A stretch of DNA of 64,000 bases from Leisingera sp. ANG59 (GTDB taxonomy: Bacteria; Pseudomonadota; Alphaproteobacteria; Rhodobacterales; Rhodobacteraceae): NCBI RefSeq assembly GCF_013317235.1, contig NZ_WLCM01000004.1:219088-283087 (forward strand), written 5' to 3'. Positions 51,620-60,574 of the stretch are shown piece after piece. Within the stretch, counting starts at the first letter, position 1; every line of letters starts with the position of its first letter. The position numbers and the translations under genes were made by a program. The notes below the pieces were generated by a model. That model was not told the origin of the DNA. It made no database searches and saw nothing but the letters and a program-made list of their open reading frames with translations.

Positions 51620-52881
51620 GCGTACTTCTGTTTTACATCGCGCTGTTTGCCGGCGCCTTTTTCCTGGTCCAGGTTATCCGCAAAGGGATGCAGTCGCGGC
51701 AGGACTTCACCAGCCTCAAGACCGTGACCTTCGGCGACGAAAGCGCGGTTACCCCGGACCGGGCGGCGTCGATCATATCGGTTCTGGTGATTTTCGTGAT
51801 CTGGGCGGCATTCACCGGCTCCAAACTGTTCCCGATCCACGTCCCAGGGCCATTCACCGGTGAGACCACCTTCACCTACACGCTGGAAAACGCCGATGGC
51901 GCCACGGATGACGCGGATGTCACCGTGCGGGTCTTCGGGTTTGGCGAGGACGTCCAGAAGTTCGAGGTCGAGGGCGGCGGCGGCTTTGCCGCAAATGACG
52001 CGCTGGCGGCGCAAGCGGGGCGTTCGACCACGCTGCTGTTTGACAAGAACGACGAGGCCAAGCGCCGGGACGGCGCAAAGATCGTGGCGATCAACGGAGA
52101 GCCGATTGCAATTGGCGGCGCTGTCGACACCGGTGACGGCACCGTGACGCTGACCGGAAAGGGCGCGATCAGTTTTACCCCTGACAGCGGCATGCAGATG
52201 AACCCGATCTGGCTGCCGGCCCCGGAAACCGTGATGTCGCGGTTCTTTGAGATCGCCAATGAGGGCTATCAGAACTTCTCGCTGTGGCAGCACCTGGGCT
52301 GGTCGCTGCTCAGGGTTGTGGCGGGCTTTGTGACTGGCGCCATCGTGGGCATCCCGCTGGGGTATGCCATGGGCCTGTCCGGCTGGTTCCGCGGCTGGTT
52401 CGACCCGATTGTCGAGTTCATGCGCCCGGTGCCTCCGCTGGCGCTGATCCCGCTGGTGATCATCTGGTTCGGCATTTGGGAAACCGGCAAGATCGTTCTC
52501 TTGTTCCTTGCGGCGCTGTGGATCATGACCATTGCGGCGCGGGCCGGAGTGTCAGGAGTGAACATCTCAAAGATCCACGCAGCTTATTCACTGGGCGCCT
52601 CCAAGTGGCAGATCATGCGCCATGTGATCGTGCCGAACTCGCTGCCGGAAATCTTTACCGGCGCGCGGGTGGCAATGGGGGTCTGCTGGGGGACGGTTGT
52701 GGCTGCCGAACTGGTCGCCGCGCAGAAGGGCGCGGGCATGATGATCATCGCCGCGTCCAAGTTCCAGCTGACCGATATCGTGATCATGGGCATCGTGCTG
52801 ATCGGGATCATCGGCTATGGCATCGACATCCTGATGCGCAAGGCCGAGAACTGGCTGGTGCCGTGGAAAGGCCGCAGCTGA
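51616..52881 (+). CDS. TauC-like permease with inserted extracytoplasmic domain
   Basis: 421 residues against about 250-280 for TauC/SsuC. Two helices at the N-terminus (4-22; 52-68), then about 120 residues (75-197) that are not membranous: TFTYTLENADGATDDADVTV, DGTVTLTGKGAISFTPDSG, acidic and beta-rich, reminiscent of cadherin/VCBS-like modules. From WLPAPETVMSRF onward the normal permease follows with EAA loop (YSLGASKWQIMRHVIVPNSLPEIFTG) and about five helices. The insert presumably faces the periplasm, where it could contact the receptor or substrate. A strong bidirectional terminator follows. Confidence 0.85.
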   Translation: MSVLLFYIALFAGAFFLVQVIRKGMQSRQDFTSLKTVTFGDESAVTPDRAASIISVLVIFVIWAAFTGSKLFPIHVPGPFTGETTFTYTLENADGATDDADVTVRVFGFGEDVQKFEVEGGGGFAANDALAAQAGRSTTLLFDKNDEAKRRDGAKIVAINGEPIAIGGAVDTGDGTVTLTGKGAISFTPDSGMQMNPIWLPAPETVMSRFFEIANEGYQNFSLWQHLGWSLLRVVAGFVTGAIVGIPLGYAMGLSGWFRGWFDPIVEFMRPVPPLALIPLVIIWFGIWETGKIVLLFLAALWIMTIAARAGVSGVNISKIHAAYSLGASKWQIMRHVIVPNSLPEIFTGARVAMGVCWGTVVAAELVAAQKGAGMMIIAASKFQLTDIVIMGIVLIGIIGYGIDILMRKAENWLVPWKGRS

Positions 52882-52901
52882 TCCTAGCTGCAAGACAAAT
52901 G

Positions 52902-52931
52902 AAAACGCCCGGGGAAATCTCCGGGCGTTTT
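52902..52931. terminator. Bidirectional rho-independent terminator
   Basis: AAAACGCCCGG (52902-52912) and CCGGGCGTTTT (52921-52931) pair over an 8-base loop. The T-run and A-run at the ends allow function on both strands. It lies between the convergent tauC-like and demethylase genes. Confidence 0.9.
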
Positions 52932-52948
52932 GCTGTTTGGGGAAGGCA

Positions 52949-55384
52949 TCAGCCGCGGATGCGGTCGAAGCCGGGATCATAGGGCGATGGGGCGATAACT
53001 GTTGCTGCAACCAGATCGCCGCAGAGGTCGAGCTGCATGCTGCTGCCCTCTGCCGCCAGGTCCGGTTCAACAAATGCATAGGCCAGGTTCATCCCCACCC
53101 GGTGCCCCCAATCGCCGGAGGTCACGGTGCCCACGACCTTGTTCCCCTGCATCAGCGAGGCGCCGCCATGAGCCGGGGCGTTGGTGGCACCAACCTGCAA
53201 TGTGACCAGCTTCTTGCGGTCGCCTTCGGATTGGCGTTTCAGCAAGGCTTCGCGCCCGATGAAATCGCCTTTCTCCAGCTTCACGAAACGGTCCAGCCCG
53301 GTCTCGAACGGATCGAATTCGGTAATCAGGTCGGCTTTCCAGTGCAGGAAGCCTTTCTCCATCCTCATCGACTCGACTGCGCGGGCACCGAAAAGTTTGA
53401 GCCCGTGCTCCTCACCCGCCTTCCGCAGCGCCAGATAGGCGGCAAGGAGTGAGGCGTTGGGGACATGGATCTCATACGCCAGTTCGCCAGAGAAGCTGAC
53501 CCCCATCACTGTGGCAGGCGCAAAACCGATGAAGCATTCTCGCACCGACAGCCAGGGGAAGGCCGCTGCCGACCAGTCGCCCCGGGCGCAGGCTGCGAGC
53601 ACGTTCCGTGCCCGGGGGCCGGCCAGGACCAGGATGGTCTGGTCATTGGTGAGGGAGCGGATCTGCACGTCTTCGCCGGGCCGGATGTGGCTTTGCAGCC
53701 AGTCCATGTCGTGGAATTCGCTGGCGGCGGCGGAGCCATACCAGACACGTTCGGGGCCTCTGTCAGAGGCGGGGAGGTTAGCAACGGTGGCCTCGCCCTT
53801 GACCATGCCATGGTGGTTCAGCAGGTAGCCAAGCCCGACGCGGCCCGCGCGTTTAGTGACCGTGCCGCAAAACATGCGGTCGACGAAGCTGTGCCGGTCG
53901 GCACCGGTGATCTCGAGCCGGTTGAAGCCATTGACCTCGGCCAGGCCCACGTTTTCCTGGACGTTTTTCACTTCCGCCGCGACCACGTCGAATGCCTCGT
54001 CAAAGTTGAAGGTGAGCGAGGGGTGGAAATCCGGCGAGGGCTTGATGTACTCGACCCGCTCCCAGCCGTTCACCACGGTGAACTCGGCGCCCTCGGCGGC
54101 CAGCACCGGCGTCAGCGGCGTTGTCTTGGCCGACCGGCCTGCCGGGCGGTGCTCATGCGGGAAGTGGAAGCGGAACTCGTTCTGGTAGTCCTCAATGGCC
54201 TTCAGCGCGGTCAGCTCCACATTGGCGTGGGTGGTGAAGCGGCGCGGGTCGATGCACCAGGTGTCATAGCAGGCCTCGCCTTGCACGATCATCTGCGCCA
54301 GCAGCCAGCCGTGGCCGCCGCCTTCGCCGAGCCCTGCGCGCAACCCGATGGCGCAGAAGGCGTTGCGCTTGCCCGGGATTGGGCCAATCAGCGGCGCACC
54401 GTCGATGGTATAGGTGATCGGGCCATTTACAATCGAGCGGATGCCGGTTTCGCGAAGCGCGGGCATCCTCTCGAATGCGCCCTCCAGCACGTCCATCACC
54501 CGTTCCAGGTCATCAGGGCAAAGGGCGTTCACAAAGTTCGGGTCGATCCCGTCCATGCCCCAGGTCTTGCAGTCCTGCTCATAGAAGCCGATCAGCAGCC
54601 CGTTCTTTTCCTGGCGGCAGTAGTAGTCGGAGATCGGGCAGCGGATCAGCGGCATCCTATGGCCGGCCTTTATGATGCCGGGGATGTCTTCGGTCAGGAA
54701 ATACTGATGCTCCATCGAAGCGACCGGGTGGTGCACCCCCATCATCGCACCAACCTCGTTCACCCGGTAGCCGCAGGCGTTGACCACGATATCGCAGTCG
54801 ATGTCGCCGTGTTCCGTATGCACGGTCCAGGTGTCGTCCTTGTGCTGGGTAAGGGCGGTGACCGGCGTGTTGCGGTAGACCTCGGCTCCTGCTATGCGAG
54901 CGTGGTGGGCCAGCGCCTGGCACAGTTGCGCCGGGTCGATGTCGCCGTCCAGCGGGTCCCACAGGCCGCCCACCAGGTTATCAGTGGAGATCAGCGGATG
55001 GCGGCGGGCGCATTCCTCGGCGTCGATCACTTCGAAATGCACATCCATGCCGCGGGCCATCGAGGCGAAATGACGGTAGCCCTGCATCTGCGCCTCGGTA
55101 TTGGCGAGCCTGATGCCGCCGTCGCCGTGGTGGTAGTTGATCGGGTATTCCGGGTTATCCGCCAGCGCTTTGTAGAGATTGATCGAGTGGGTTTTCAGCC
55201 CGACCATGGTTTGATTCATGCCGAAGTTCGTCACCTGTGCCGCGGAATGCCAGGTGGTACCGCTGGTCAGTTCGTTGCGTTCTACCAGAACGACGTCGCT
55301 CCAGCCTTCCTGGGTGAGGTGGTAGAGGGTGGAGCATCCGGCAATGCCGCCGCCAATGACCACAACCTTGGTGCGCGATTTCAT
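52949..55384 (-). CDS. FAD/GcvT multidomain N-demethylase (dimethylglycine dehydrogenase family), second copy
   Basis: 811 residues with CAGGAGGCCCG before ATG. FAD motif VVVIGGGIAGCSTLYHL; SGTTWHSAA with H46 at the position of the FAD-linked His. C-terminal aminomethyltransferase domains (FNRLEITGADRHSFVDRM, SFSGELAYEIHVP, VTSGDWGHRVGMNLA). It is clearly different from the enzyme at 18113, so the two probably act on different methylated amines. It is divergent from a polyamine-family ABC operon. The methyl group would go to tetrahydrofolate, joining the one-carbon pool with gcvP downstream. Confidence 0.88.
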   Translation of the reverse strand: MKSRTKVVVIGGGIAGCSTLYHLTQEGWSDVVLVERNELTSGTTWHSAAQVTNFGMNQTMVGLKTHSINLYKALADNPEYPINYHHGDGGIRLANTEAQMQGYRHFASMARGMDVHFEVIDAEECARRHPLISTDNLVGGLWDPLDGDIDPAQLCQALAHHARIAGAEVYRNTPVTALTQHKDDTWTVHTEHGDIDCDIVVNACGYRVNEVGAMMGVHHPVASMEHQYFLTEDIPGIIKAGHRMPLIRCPISDYYCRQEKNGLLIGFYEQDCKTWGMDGIDPNFVNALCPDDLERVMDVLEGAFERMPALRETGIRSIVNGPITYTIDGAPLIGPIPGKRNAFCAIGLRAGLGEGGGHGWLLAQMIVQGEACYDTWCIDPRRFTTHANVELTALKAIEDYQNEFRFHFPHEHRPAGRSAKTTPLTPVLAAEGAEFTVVNGWERVEYIKPSPDFHPSLTFNFDEAFDVVAAEVKNVQENVGLAEVNGFNRLEITGADRHSFVDRMFCGTVTKRAGRVGLGYLLNHHGMVKGEATVANLPASDRGPERVWYGSAAASEFHDMDWLQSHIRPGEDVQIRSLTNDQTILVLAGPRARNVLAACARGDWSAAAFPWLSVRECFIGFAPATVMGVSFSGELAYEIHVPNASLLAAYLALRKAGEEHGLKLFGARAVESMRMEKGFLHWKADLITEFDPFETGLDRFVKLEKGDFIGREALLKRQSEGDRKKLVTLQVGATNAPAHGGASLMQGNKVVGTVTSGDWGHRVGMNLAYAFVEPDLAAEGSSMQLDLCGDLVAATVIAPSPYDPGFDRIRG

Positions 55385-55888
55385 GAAACGGGCCTCCTGA
55401 CAGTTCCCTATTGACTAAGCTGCGGGTCGGCATCGGCGGCAAGACGGTGGAACGCACTTCGCATAAAAACGAAAGAGCGATTGAGCGGTTTGGGAGGATG
55501 CCGCAAAAAGGGAACGGCAGCGGAGCGCCTGCGCGCTGCGGCCTCCCGATTTGCCATTGCCTGGCGCTTCTGTTGCTAACTCTTGGCTGTGTCACGATGT
55601 TTTTACTTGCCTGGGTCATACAGCTTTTTGCTGGCTGAAGACGCAGGAGCGTTGACGGCCCGCCTTGCGACGCGCACACTGCGACTACAGCGGTAGTTTC
55701 TCATCGCAGTTCTGTCGCGGGTGTCCTCAAACCGTGCCGAAACTGGCACCATGTTGCGCAGGTTGACGGGTAATCTGGTCTTATTGTTTTCTAAAACTGT
55801 CACTGTTGGAGGCGGGCAAGCCTTCGCAAGGTTTCATCGTTGAAACAACAAAAACAACAAATAGCAGTCCAAAGGGAGAATTGGAAAA
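55385..55888. other. Intergenic region between divergent demethylase and ABC operon
   Basis: About 500 bases without a supported gene. A short frame (about 55498-55638) would encode a 46-residue peptide with one hydrophobic helix, but it has no proper ribosome spacing or recognised relatives. The final 60 bases are A/C-rich before the ABC receptor gene. Promoters of both operons should lie here, but I cannot place them reliably. Confidence 0.4.
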
Positions 55889-57013
55889 ATGGCAAACACT
55901 GGTAAGTTAACGCGGCGAAGCCTTCTGAAGAGTGCTGGCGCCGCAGCCCTCGCGGCACCGCTCTATTCGAAAAGCGCGCTGGCATCTTCCGGCGAGATCA
56001 ACATTCTGATGTGGTCGGATTATCTGCCGCCTGAATTCATTTCGGGCTTTGAAGCCAAGACCGGCATCAAGGTGAACTACACCGGCATTGGGTCGAACGA
56101 AGAAATCATCAACAAGATGAAGGCCACCAAGGGCCAGGGCTTCGACATCGTTTCACCAACTAACAACCGCTCGCTGCAGTGGGGGCCGCTGGAGCTGTTG
56201 AAACCCTTCGACATGAGCAAGGTCAACATCGACGCGGTGAACCCGGCGATGGCCAAAATCGGCACCGATGCCTGGAACTTTGGAGGCAGCGGCGTGCACT
56301 GGCTGCCGCACATCTGGGGCACCGAGGGCATCGCCTACCGCACAGACCTGTGGCTGCCGGAAGGCGACGCGCCGTCCTATGGAGACGTCTGGTCGGAAGA
56401 AAATGCCGGCAAAACCATGGGCCGCGCACATTCGATGATGCTGGGCGCGGGCCTGTACATGGAGCGAGTCGGCGAGATGGAGCCGGGTTCGATCTGGGCT
56501 GCCTATGACGACGAGGAAACCATGCGCAAGGTCTGGGGTCAGGTCACCGATTGGTGTGTGGCGCGTAAGGACCGGATCAAGCTGATCTGGAACGACGCCG
56601 ATACCCAGAAGAACGGCCTGCTGAACGAAGGCGTGGTGGTCGGCCAGACCTGGGACGGCCCGCCACTCGCACTGAAGTCTGCAGGCGAGCCGGTGCATTA
56701 CCAGGCGCCGGTCGAAGGCGCGATGGCCTGGGTCGACGGCATGTCGATGCCAGTGGGCGCGCAGAATGAAGAACAGGTTTATGCCTTTATCGATTATGCC
56801 TACCAGCAAGAGCCTGCGGGCAAGGCGATCGACAGCCACGGCTATAACTCGCCGGTGCTGGGCGCCGACAGCTTCTCGGGCGATGTCTATAAGAAGAACT
56901 TTGCCGAGGCCTATCCAGGCAACTCGCTGGCCAACTTGAACCCATGGCCGGCAGAGGCGCCCTGGTACGCTGACGTGCGCACCGAGTTCGTCAACAAATT
57001 CAAGAGCGCTTAA
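55889..57013 (+). CDS. Polyamine-family (PotD/PotF) periplasmic receptor with Tat signal
   Basis: 374 residues, AAAGGGAG before ATG. The N-terminus has TRRSLLKSAGAAALAAP, a Tat signal. Mature INILMWSDYLPPEFISGFEA and GFDIVSPTNNRSLQWG fit spermidine/putrescine-type receptors (family 1), which also bind betaine-like and other cationic solutes. DMGDH-like neighbour suggests a methylated amine ligand. A hairpin follows the gene. Confidence 0.88.
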   Translation: MANTGKLTRRSLLKSAGAAALAAPLYSKSALASSGEINILMWSDYLPPEFISGFEAKTGIKVNYTGIGSNEEIINKMKATKGQGFDIVSPTNNRSLQWGPLELLKPFDMSKVNIDAVNPAMAKIGTDAWNFGGSGVHWLPHIWGTEGIAYRTDLWLPEGDAPSYGDVWSEENAGKTMGRAHSMMLGAGLYMERVGEMEPGSIWAAYDDEETMRKVWGQVTDWCVARKDRIKLIWNDADTQKNGLLNEGVVVGQTWDGPPLALKSAGEPVHYQAPVEGAMAWVDGMSMPVGAQNEEQVYAFIDYAYQQEPAGKAIDSHGYNSPVLGADSFSGDVYKKNFAEAYPGNSLANLNPWPAEAPWYADVRTEFVNKFKSA

Positions 57014-57031
57014 GCCAAGCGCTTAAAGAAT

Positions 57032-57058
57032 CTGGCCCCCGGAACCCTTGGGGGCCAG
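57032..57058 (+). other. Hairpin after PotD-like receptor gene
   Basis: CTGGCCCCC (57032-57040) pairs perfectly with GGGGGCCAG (57050-57058). No T-run follows. The next gene of the operon starts about 100 bases later. The arrangement is the same as after two other receptor genes of this window. Confidence 0.6.
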
Positions 57059-57165
57059 CCACGTGCCGAGCGGCGCAATCACAAAAGAATAGAAACAGGA
57101 AGCAGGCCTTGCGGGGCCGGTGGCGTGCCACCGGAATGGGGACCTGTACCCTGGGGAGAAGCCAA

Positions 57166-58278
57166 ATGAGTGCTGGGGTCGGCGTTGATCTCGAGAACCT
57201 CTGGATCCGCTTCGGTGACTTTGTCGCCGTGCGCGATGCCAATGTGAACATCAATGGGGGAGACTTCTTCTCCTTCCTGGGCCCGTCGGGCTGCGGTAAG
57301 ACCACCATTCTGCGCGCGGTCTCGGGCTTCCTGGAACCAAGCGACGGCAAGGTGCTGATCGGCGGTAACGACATGAAGGGGATCGGCCCGAACAAGCGCC
57401 CCACCGCGCTGATCTTTCAGAACCTGGCGCTTTTCCCGCTGATGAAGATTTGGGAAAACATCACCTTTTCCATGGAAATCAAGGGCGCCTCTGCCAAGGA
57501 ACGCCGTAAGCGCGCAGATGAGCTCTTGGACATGATCGCGCTGCCGGGGCAGGGCGACAAGCTGCCCTCCGAACTTTCCGGCGGCCAGCGCCAGCGGGTG
57601 GCCATTGCGCGGGCGCTCTGTGCGGAGCCGGATGTGCTTCTTCTTGATGAACCTCTGTCCGCGCTTGATCTGAAGCTGCGCCAGCACATGCGCACCGAAC
57701 TGAGGGATATCCAGCAGCGGGTCGGGATTACCTTCATCTACATCACCCACGACCAGGGCGAAGCACTGACCATGTCCGACAACATCGCGGTGATGAAGGC
57801 GGGCGTGATCGACCAGATTGGCGACGGTAAGACCATCTACAATGACCCTTCCACCGCGTTTGCAGCGTCCTTCGTGGGGGAAAACAATGTCTTCCGCGGT
57901 AAGGTCAAGCGGATCACGGGCGATGAGGCGCTGATAGCAACCAACCGTTCGGGTGAGCTTGTTGCGCGCATTTCCACCGCCAATCAGGGCAAGATGAAGG
58001 AAGGCGACGATGCGATGATGTTCATTCGCCCCGAGGCCTTCACACTGGCACCCAAGGGAGCCACGGGTAACCATTTCGTGACCGCCAAGGTTAACCACGA
58101 AGAGTTCGAGGGCAATGTCTTCAACATCTTCATGCAAGGTGACGGCGGCAAGGAACTGAAGGTTTCGATCCCCAACCTGGGCCAGTCGTTTGACGACCAC
58201 ACCGGCCAGAACATCACCCTGGAATACAAGACGAAAAACGCCGTCGTCGTGCCTGCCGGTGAGCTGGCCGCGGAATAA
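57166..58278 (+). CDS. PotA-like ABC ATPase
   Basis: 370 residues from ATG 57166, preceded by GGGGAGAAGCC; the upstream in-frame start (57109) falls in the leader. Walker A GPSGCGKTT, Q-loop LIFQNLALFP, signature LSGGQRQR, Walker B VLLLDEPLSALD and switch His in YITHDQGEA. After about residue 240 comes a TOBE-type regulatory domain (FVGENNVFRGKVKRI, FIRPEAFTLAP). Close to PotA/FbpC-type importers. Confidence 0.93.
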   Translation: MSAGVGVDLENLWIRFGDFVAVRDANVNINGGDFFSFLGPSGCGKTTILRAVSGFLEPSDGKVLIGGNDMKGIGPNKRPTALIFQNLALFPLMKIWENITFSMEIKGASAKERRKRADELLDMIALPGQGDKLPSELSGGQRQRVAIARALCAEPDVLLLDEPLSALDLKLRQHMRTELRDIQQRVGITFIYITHDQGEALTMSDNIAVMKAGVIDQIGDGKTIYNDPSTAFAASFVGENNVFRGKVKRITGDEALIATNRSGELVARISTANQGKMKEGDDAMMFIRPEAFTLAPKGATGNHFVTAKVNHEEFEGNVFNIFMQGDGGKELKVSIPNLGQSFDDHTGQNITLEYKTKNAVVVPAGELAAE

Positions 58279-58291
58279 GGAGGCCCAAGCC

Positions 58292-59212
58292 ATGCCAAAC
58301 TTCCTGAGGGAGTTTTTCAAACGTAACGGCACAGGCATGGGCAGCTTGATGCTGGGCTTGGTCCTGTTCTGGACCATTGGCCTCATAATTTTGCCACAGC
58401 TGTCGATGCTAGACTTCTCGTTCCGTCCCAACCTGCCGCCGCCGGAAATCGGCGGTCCCAAAGACGTTTATACGCTGGAGAATTACAAATACCTGGTCTA
58501 CGGCCCCGAAGGCGGCAGCCAGGACTATAACGCGGTCGACCTCAAGGTGTTCTTCCGTACACTGGTGGCCGCGGTCTGCGTCACCATCTTCAACCTGATC
58601 CTGTGTTACCCGATCGCCTATTACCTGGCCCAGACCAAGGGCAATCACATCCGTATCTTTGCGCTGATGCTGATCATCCCCTACTGGATCAACGAAATCT
58701 TGCGCGCCTTTGCGCTGCGCATCATCTTCGGCGAGACCGGTGTGCTGAACAACATGCTGGTGGGACTGGGTATTTTCGATACGCCCTTCGATTTCATCCG
58801 CAACGATATCGCGCTCTATGCCGGTCTGGGCTACGCTTATATCCTGCTGATGATCTTTCCGATCTACAATGTGATCGAGAGCCTGGACCGCAACCAGATT
58901 GAGGCGGCGCGGGACATGGGGGCAAGCTGGACCAAGATCCATCGCCGCGTGGTTATCCCCTATGCCAAGCCGGGCATATCGTCGGGCTGCACCATGGTGT
59001 TTATGCTGTCGGCCGGCGCTCTTGCGGCCCCGCAGATTCTGGGCGGCCCGTCGTCCTTGTGGTTCACCCAGCTGATCTACCAGCAGTTCAATGACAACTC
59101 GGACTGGCCGCAGGGCGCTGCCTATGCGGTGGTACTGCTCGTCACCTGTATCCTGCTGGTGCTGGCCGTCATGCGCCTGTTCAAGGTGAACATGGGGGAT
59201 ATCGGCAAATGA
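58292..59212 (+). CDS. PotB-like ABC permease
   Basis: 306 residues from ATG 58292 (AAGGAGGCCCAAGCC upstream). Six helices; an extended periplasmic loop after helix 1 (SFRPNLPPPEIGGPKDVYTL...GGSQDYN), as in PotB relatives; EAA loop IEAARDMGASWTKIHRRVVIPYAKPG. The end overlaps the next gene (ATGA). Confidence 0.92.
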   Translation: MPNFLREFFKRNGTGMGSLMLGLVLFWTIGLIILPQLSMLDFSFRPNLPPPEIGGPKDVYTLENYKYLVYGPEGGSQDYNAVDLKVFFRTLVAAVCVTIFNLILCYPIAYYLAQTKGNHIRIFALMLIIPYWINEILRAFALRIIFGETGVLNNMLVGLGIFDTPFDFIRNDIALYAGLGYAYILLMIFPIYNVIESLDRNQIEAARDMGASWTKIHRRVVIPYAKPGISSGCTMVFMLSAGALAAPQILGGPSSLWFTQLIYQQFNDNSDWPQGAAYAVVLLVTCILLVLAVMRLFKVNMGDIGK

Positions 59213-60504
59213 AGAACTTCACCTTTATGCGCCTGAGCCTCTGGGTTTATTTGGCGATCTTCTTTGCCTATCTGCTGGGCCCGCTGGTGATTATGTCGGC
59301 AACTGCCTTCAACTCGCCTTCGTTCCCGCGGATGACCCCCTGGGAGTGCCTGACGTTCGAGTGGTTCTCAGCCCTGTTCCAGGACGAGCGGATATTGAAC
59401 GGCATCTGGAATTCGGTCCTGGTGGGAGCGGGCACGGTAGTGCTGTCGGTGGCGATGGGCCTGGCGGGGGCGCTGATGCTCACCCAGATCTGGCCTAAGC
59501 TTCGGGCGACCTACTATACCGTTATCATCGCACCGATCCTGATCCCGGGCGTTGTGCTCGGTATCTCGACCCTTGTGTTCTGGGACCGGATCAACCGGAT
59601 GCTGGGCCTTGGTGCCGACAGCTTCCTGTCGAACGGCCTGTTCCTGACCATCATCGGCCAGTCCACCTTTATCGCCAGCTATTGCATGCTGGTGCTGGTG
59701 GCGCGCTTGCAGCGCTATGACATTGCACTGACGGAAGCGGCGCTGGACTTGGGAGCAACCCATGCCCAAGCTTTCCGCAAGGTGCTGTTGCCGTTCATGC
59801 GGCCGGCCATTGCCTCGGCGGCGGTGCTGGCCTTCCTGGCAAGCTTCGAGAACTACAACACCACAACCTTCACCTTCGGCGAGTACCCGACGCTGACCAT
59901 CGAGCTGGCGCAGAAGGTCCGCTACGGCATCACCCCGGCGATCTCGGCCCTCGCATTTATCATCGTGGTACTTACGGTCTTTGCGGCGCTGTTCAACGAG
60001 GCCAGCATCCGCCGTAAGCAGCTGGTGGCCGAGGCGCGCAAGAAAGCCACGGTGGAGGAACTGGAGAGCGGCAAGCTGCGGCTGCCGGGCTTTCTCAGCT
60101 CCAACATGGCGGCGGTGGCGCTGGTGGTTGTGGCCTGTGCGACGGTGGCGGTGGTCGGCACCGCGTCGGTCTACAGCCCGCAGCAGTGCATTGCTGATGT
60201 GCAAGAACAGAAGCGTCTGGAGACCGAGGAGCGCATCAAGGAACTGCGCCGCCTGCGTGAGCTGCGACGGCAGCAACAGCTGGAAAAGCAGGGCGACGCC
60301 GCGCCGGCGCAAACTGCCCCCTCCACCAGCTCCGGCAACAACTCTGGCTTCGGCGGCGTGTTTGCCCCGGGCAGCCTGTCGGGTGAGGGCGAAGCTGAGA
60401 CCGAGGCAGGGCAGGAGCCGCAGGGCAACAGTTCCGGGTTCGGCAATGTCTTTGACCCGAACGCTTTGTCTGGTGACGGCGGGGACAGCGGTTCCGGCAA
60501 CTGA
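59209..60504 (+). CDS. PotC-like ABC permease with long C-terminal extension
   Basis: 431 residues, where PotC relatives have about 260-280. Residues 1-260 form the usual six-helix permease with EAA loop (ALTEAALDLGATHAQAFRKVLLPFMRP). The extension then runs through a basic, charged linker (SIRRKQLVAEARKKATVEEL), an extra hydrophobic helix (about 298-320), a charged coiled coil (EQKRLETEERIKELRRLREL, about 332-352) and a low-complexity tail. The tail has two copies of (N/S)SGFGxVFxPxxLSG(E/D)G at 378-395 and 407-424. The extension is in frame and of host composition, so it is probably real. Its function is unknown. Confidence 0.85.
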   Translation: MKNFTFMRLSLWVYLAIFFAYLLGPLVIMSATAFNSPSFPRMTPWECLTFEWFSALFQDERILNGIWNSVLVGAGTVVLSVAMGLAGALMLTQIWPKLRATYYTVIIAPILIPGVVLGISTLVFWDRINRMLGLGADSFLSNGLFLTIIGQSTFIASYCMLVLVARLQRYDIALTEAALDLGATHAQAFRKVLLPFMRPAIASAAVLAFLASFENYNTTTFTFGEYPTLTIELAQKVRYGITPAISALAFIIVVLTVFAALFNEASIRRKQLVAEARKKATVEELESGKLRLPGFLSSNMAAVALVVVACATVAVVGTASVYSPQQCIADVQEQKRLETEERIKELRRLRELRRQQQLEKQGDAAPAQTAPSTSSGNNSGFGGVFAPGSLSGEGEAETEAGQEPQGNSSGFGNVFDPNALSGDGGDSGSGN

Positions 60505-60529
60505 ACGGTAGCGTTCTGATAAAACAAAT

Positions 60530-60556
60530 GCGGCCCGAGAGGGCCGCCTTTTGCGT
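60530..60556. terminator. Terminator between convergent genes
   Basis: GCGGCCC (60530-60536) and GGGCCGC (60541-60547) pair over GAGA, followed by CTTTTGCG; an A-rich AAAACAAAT precedes it for the opposite strand. It separates the PotC-like gene from the AraC gene. Confidence 0.8.
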
Positions 60557-60574
60557 TTCTGGGACCTGCAGGTA

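Noticed and set aside
55498-55638. Possible 46-residue small membrane peptide in the demethylase/ABC intergenic region
   Set aside because: GGGAGG directly abuts the ATG, leaving no spacing, and there is no conservation evidence; kept only as a remark in the intergenic entry.
57002-57026. Repeated GCGCTTAA words at the end of the PotD-like gene
   Set aside because: Two short copies partly within the last codons; no plausible function and overshadowed by the hairpin that follows.
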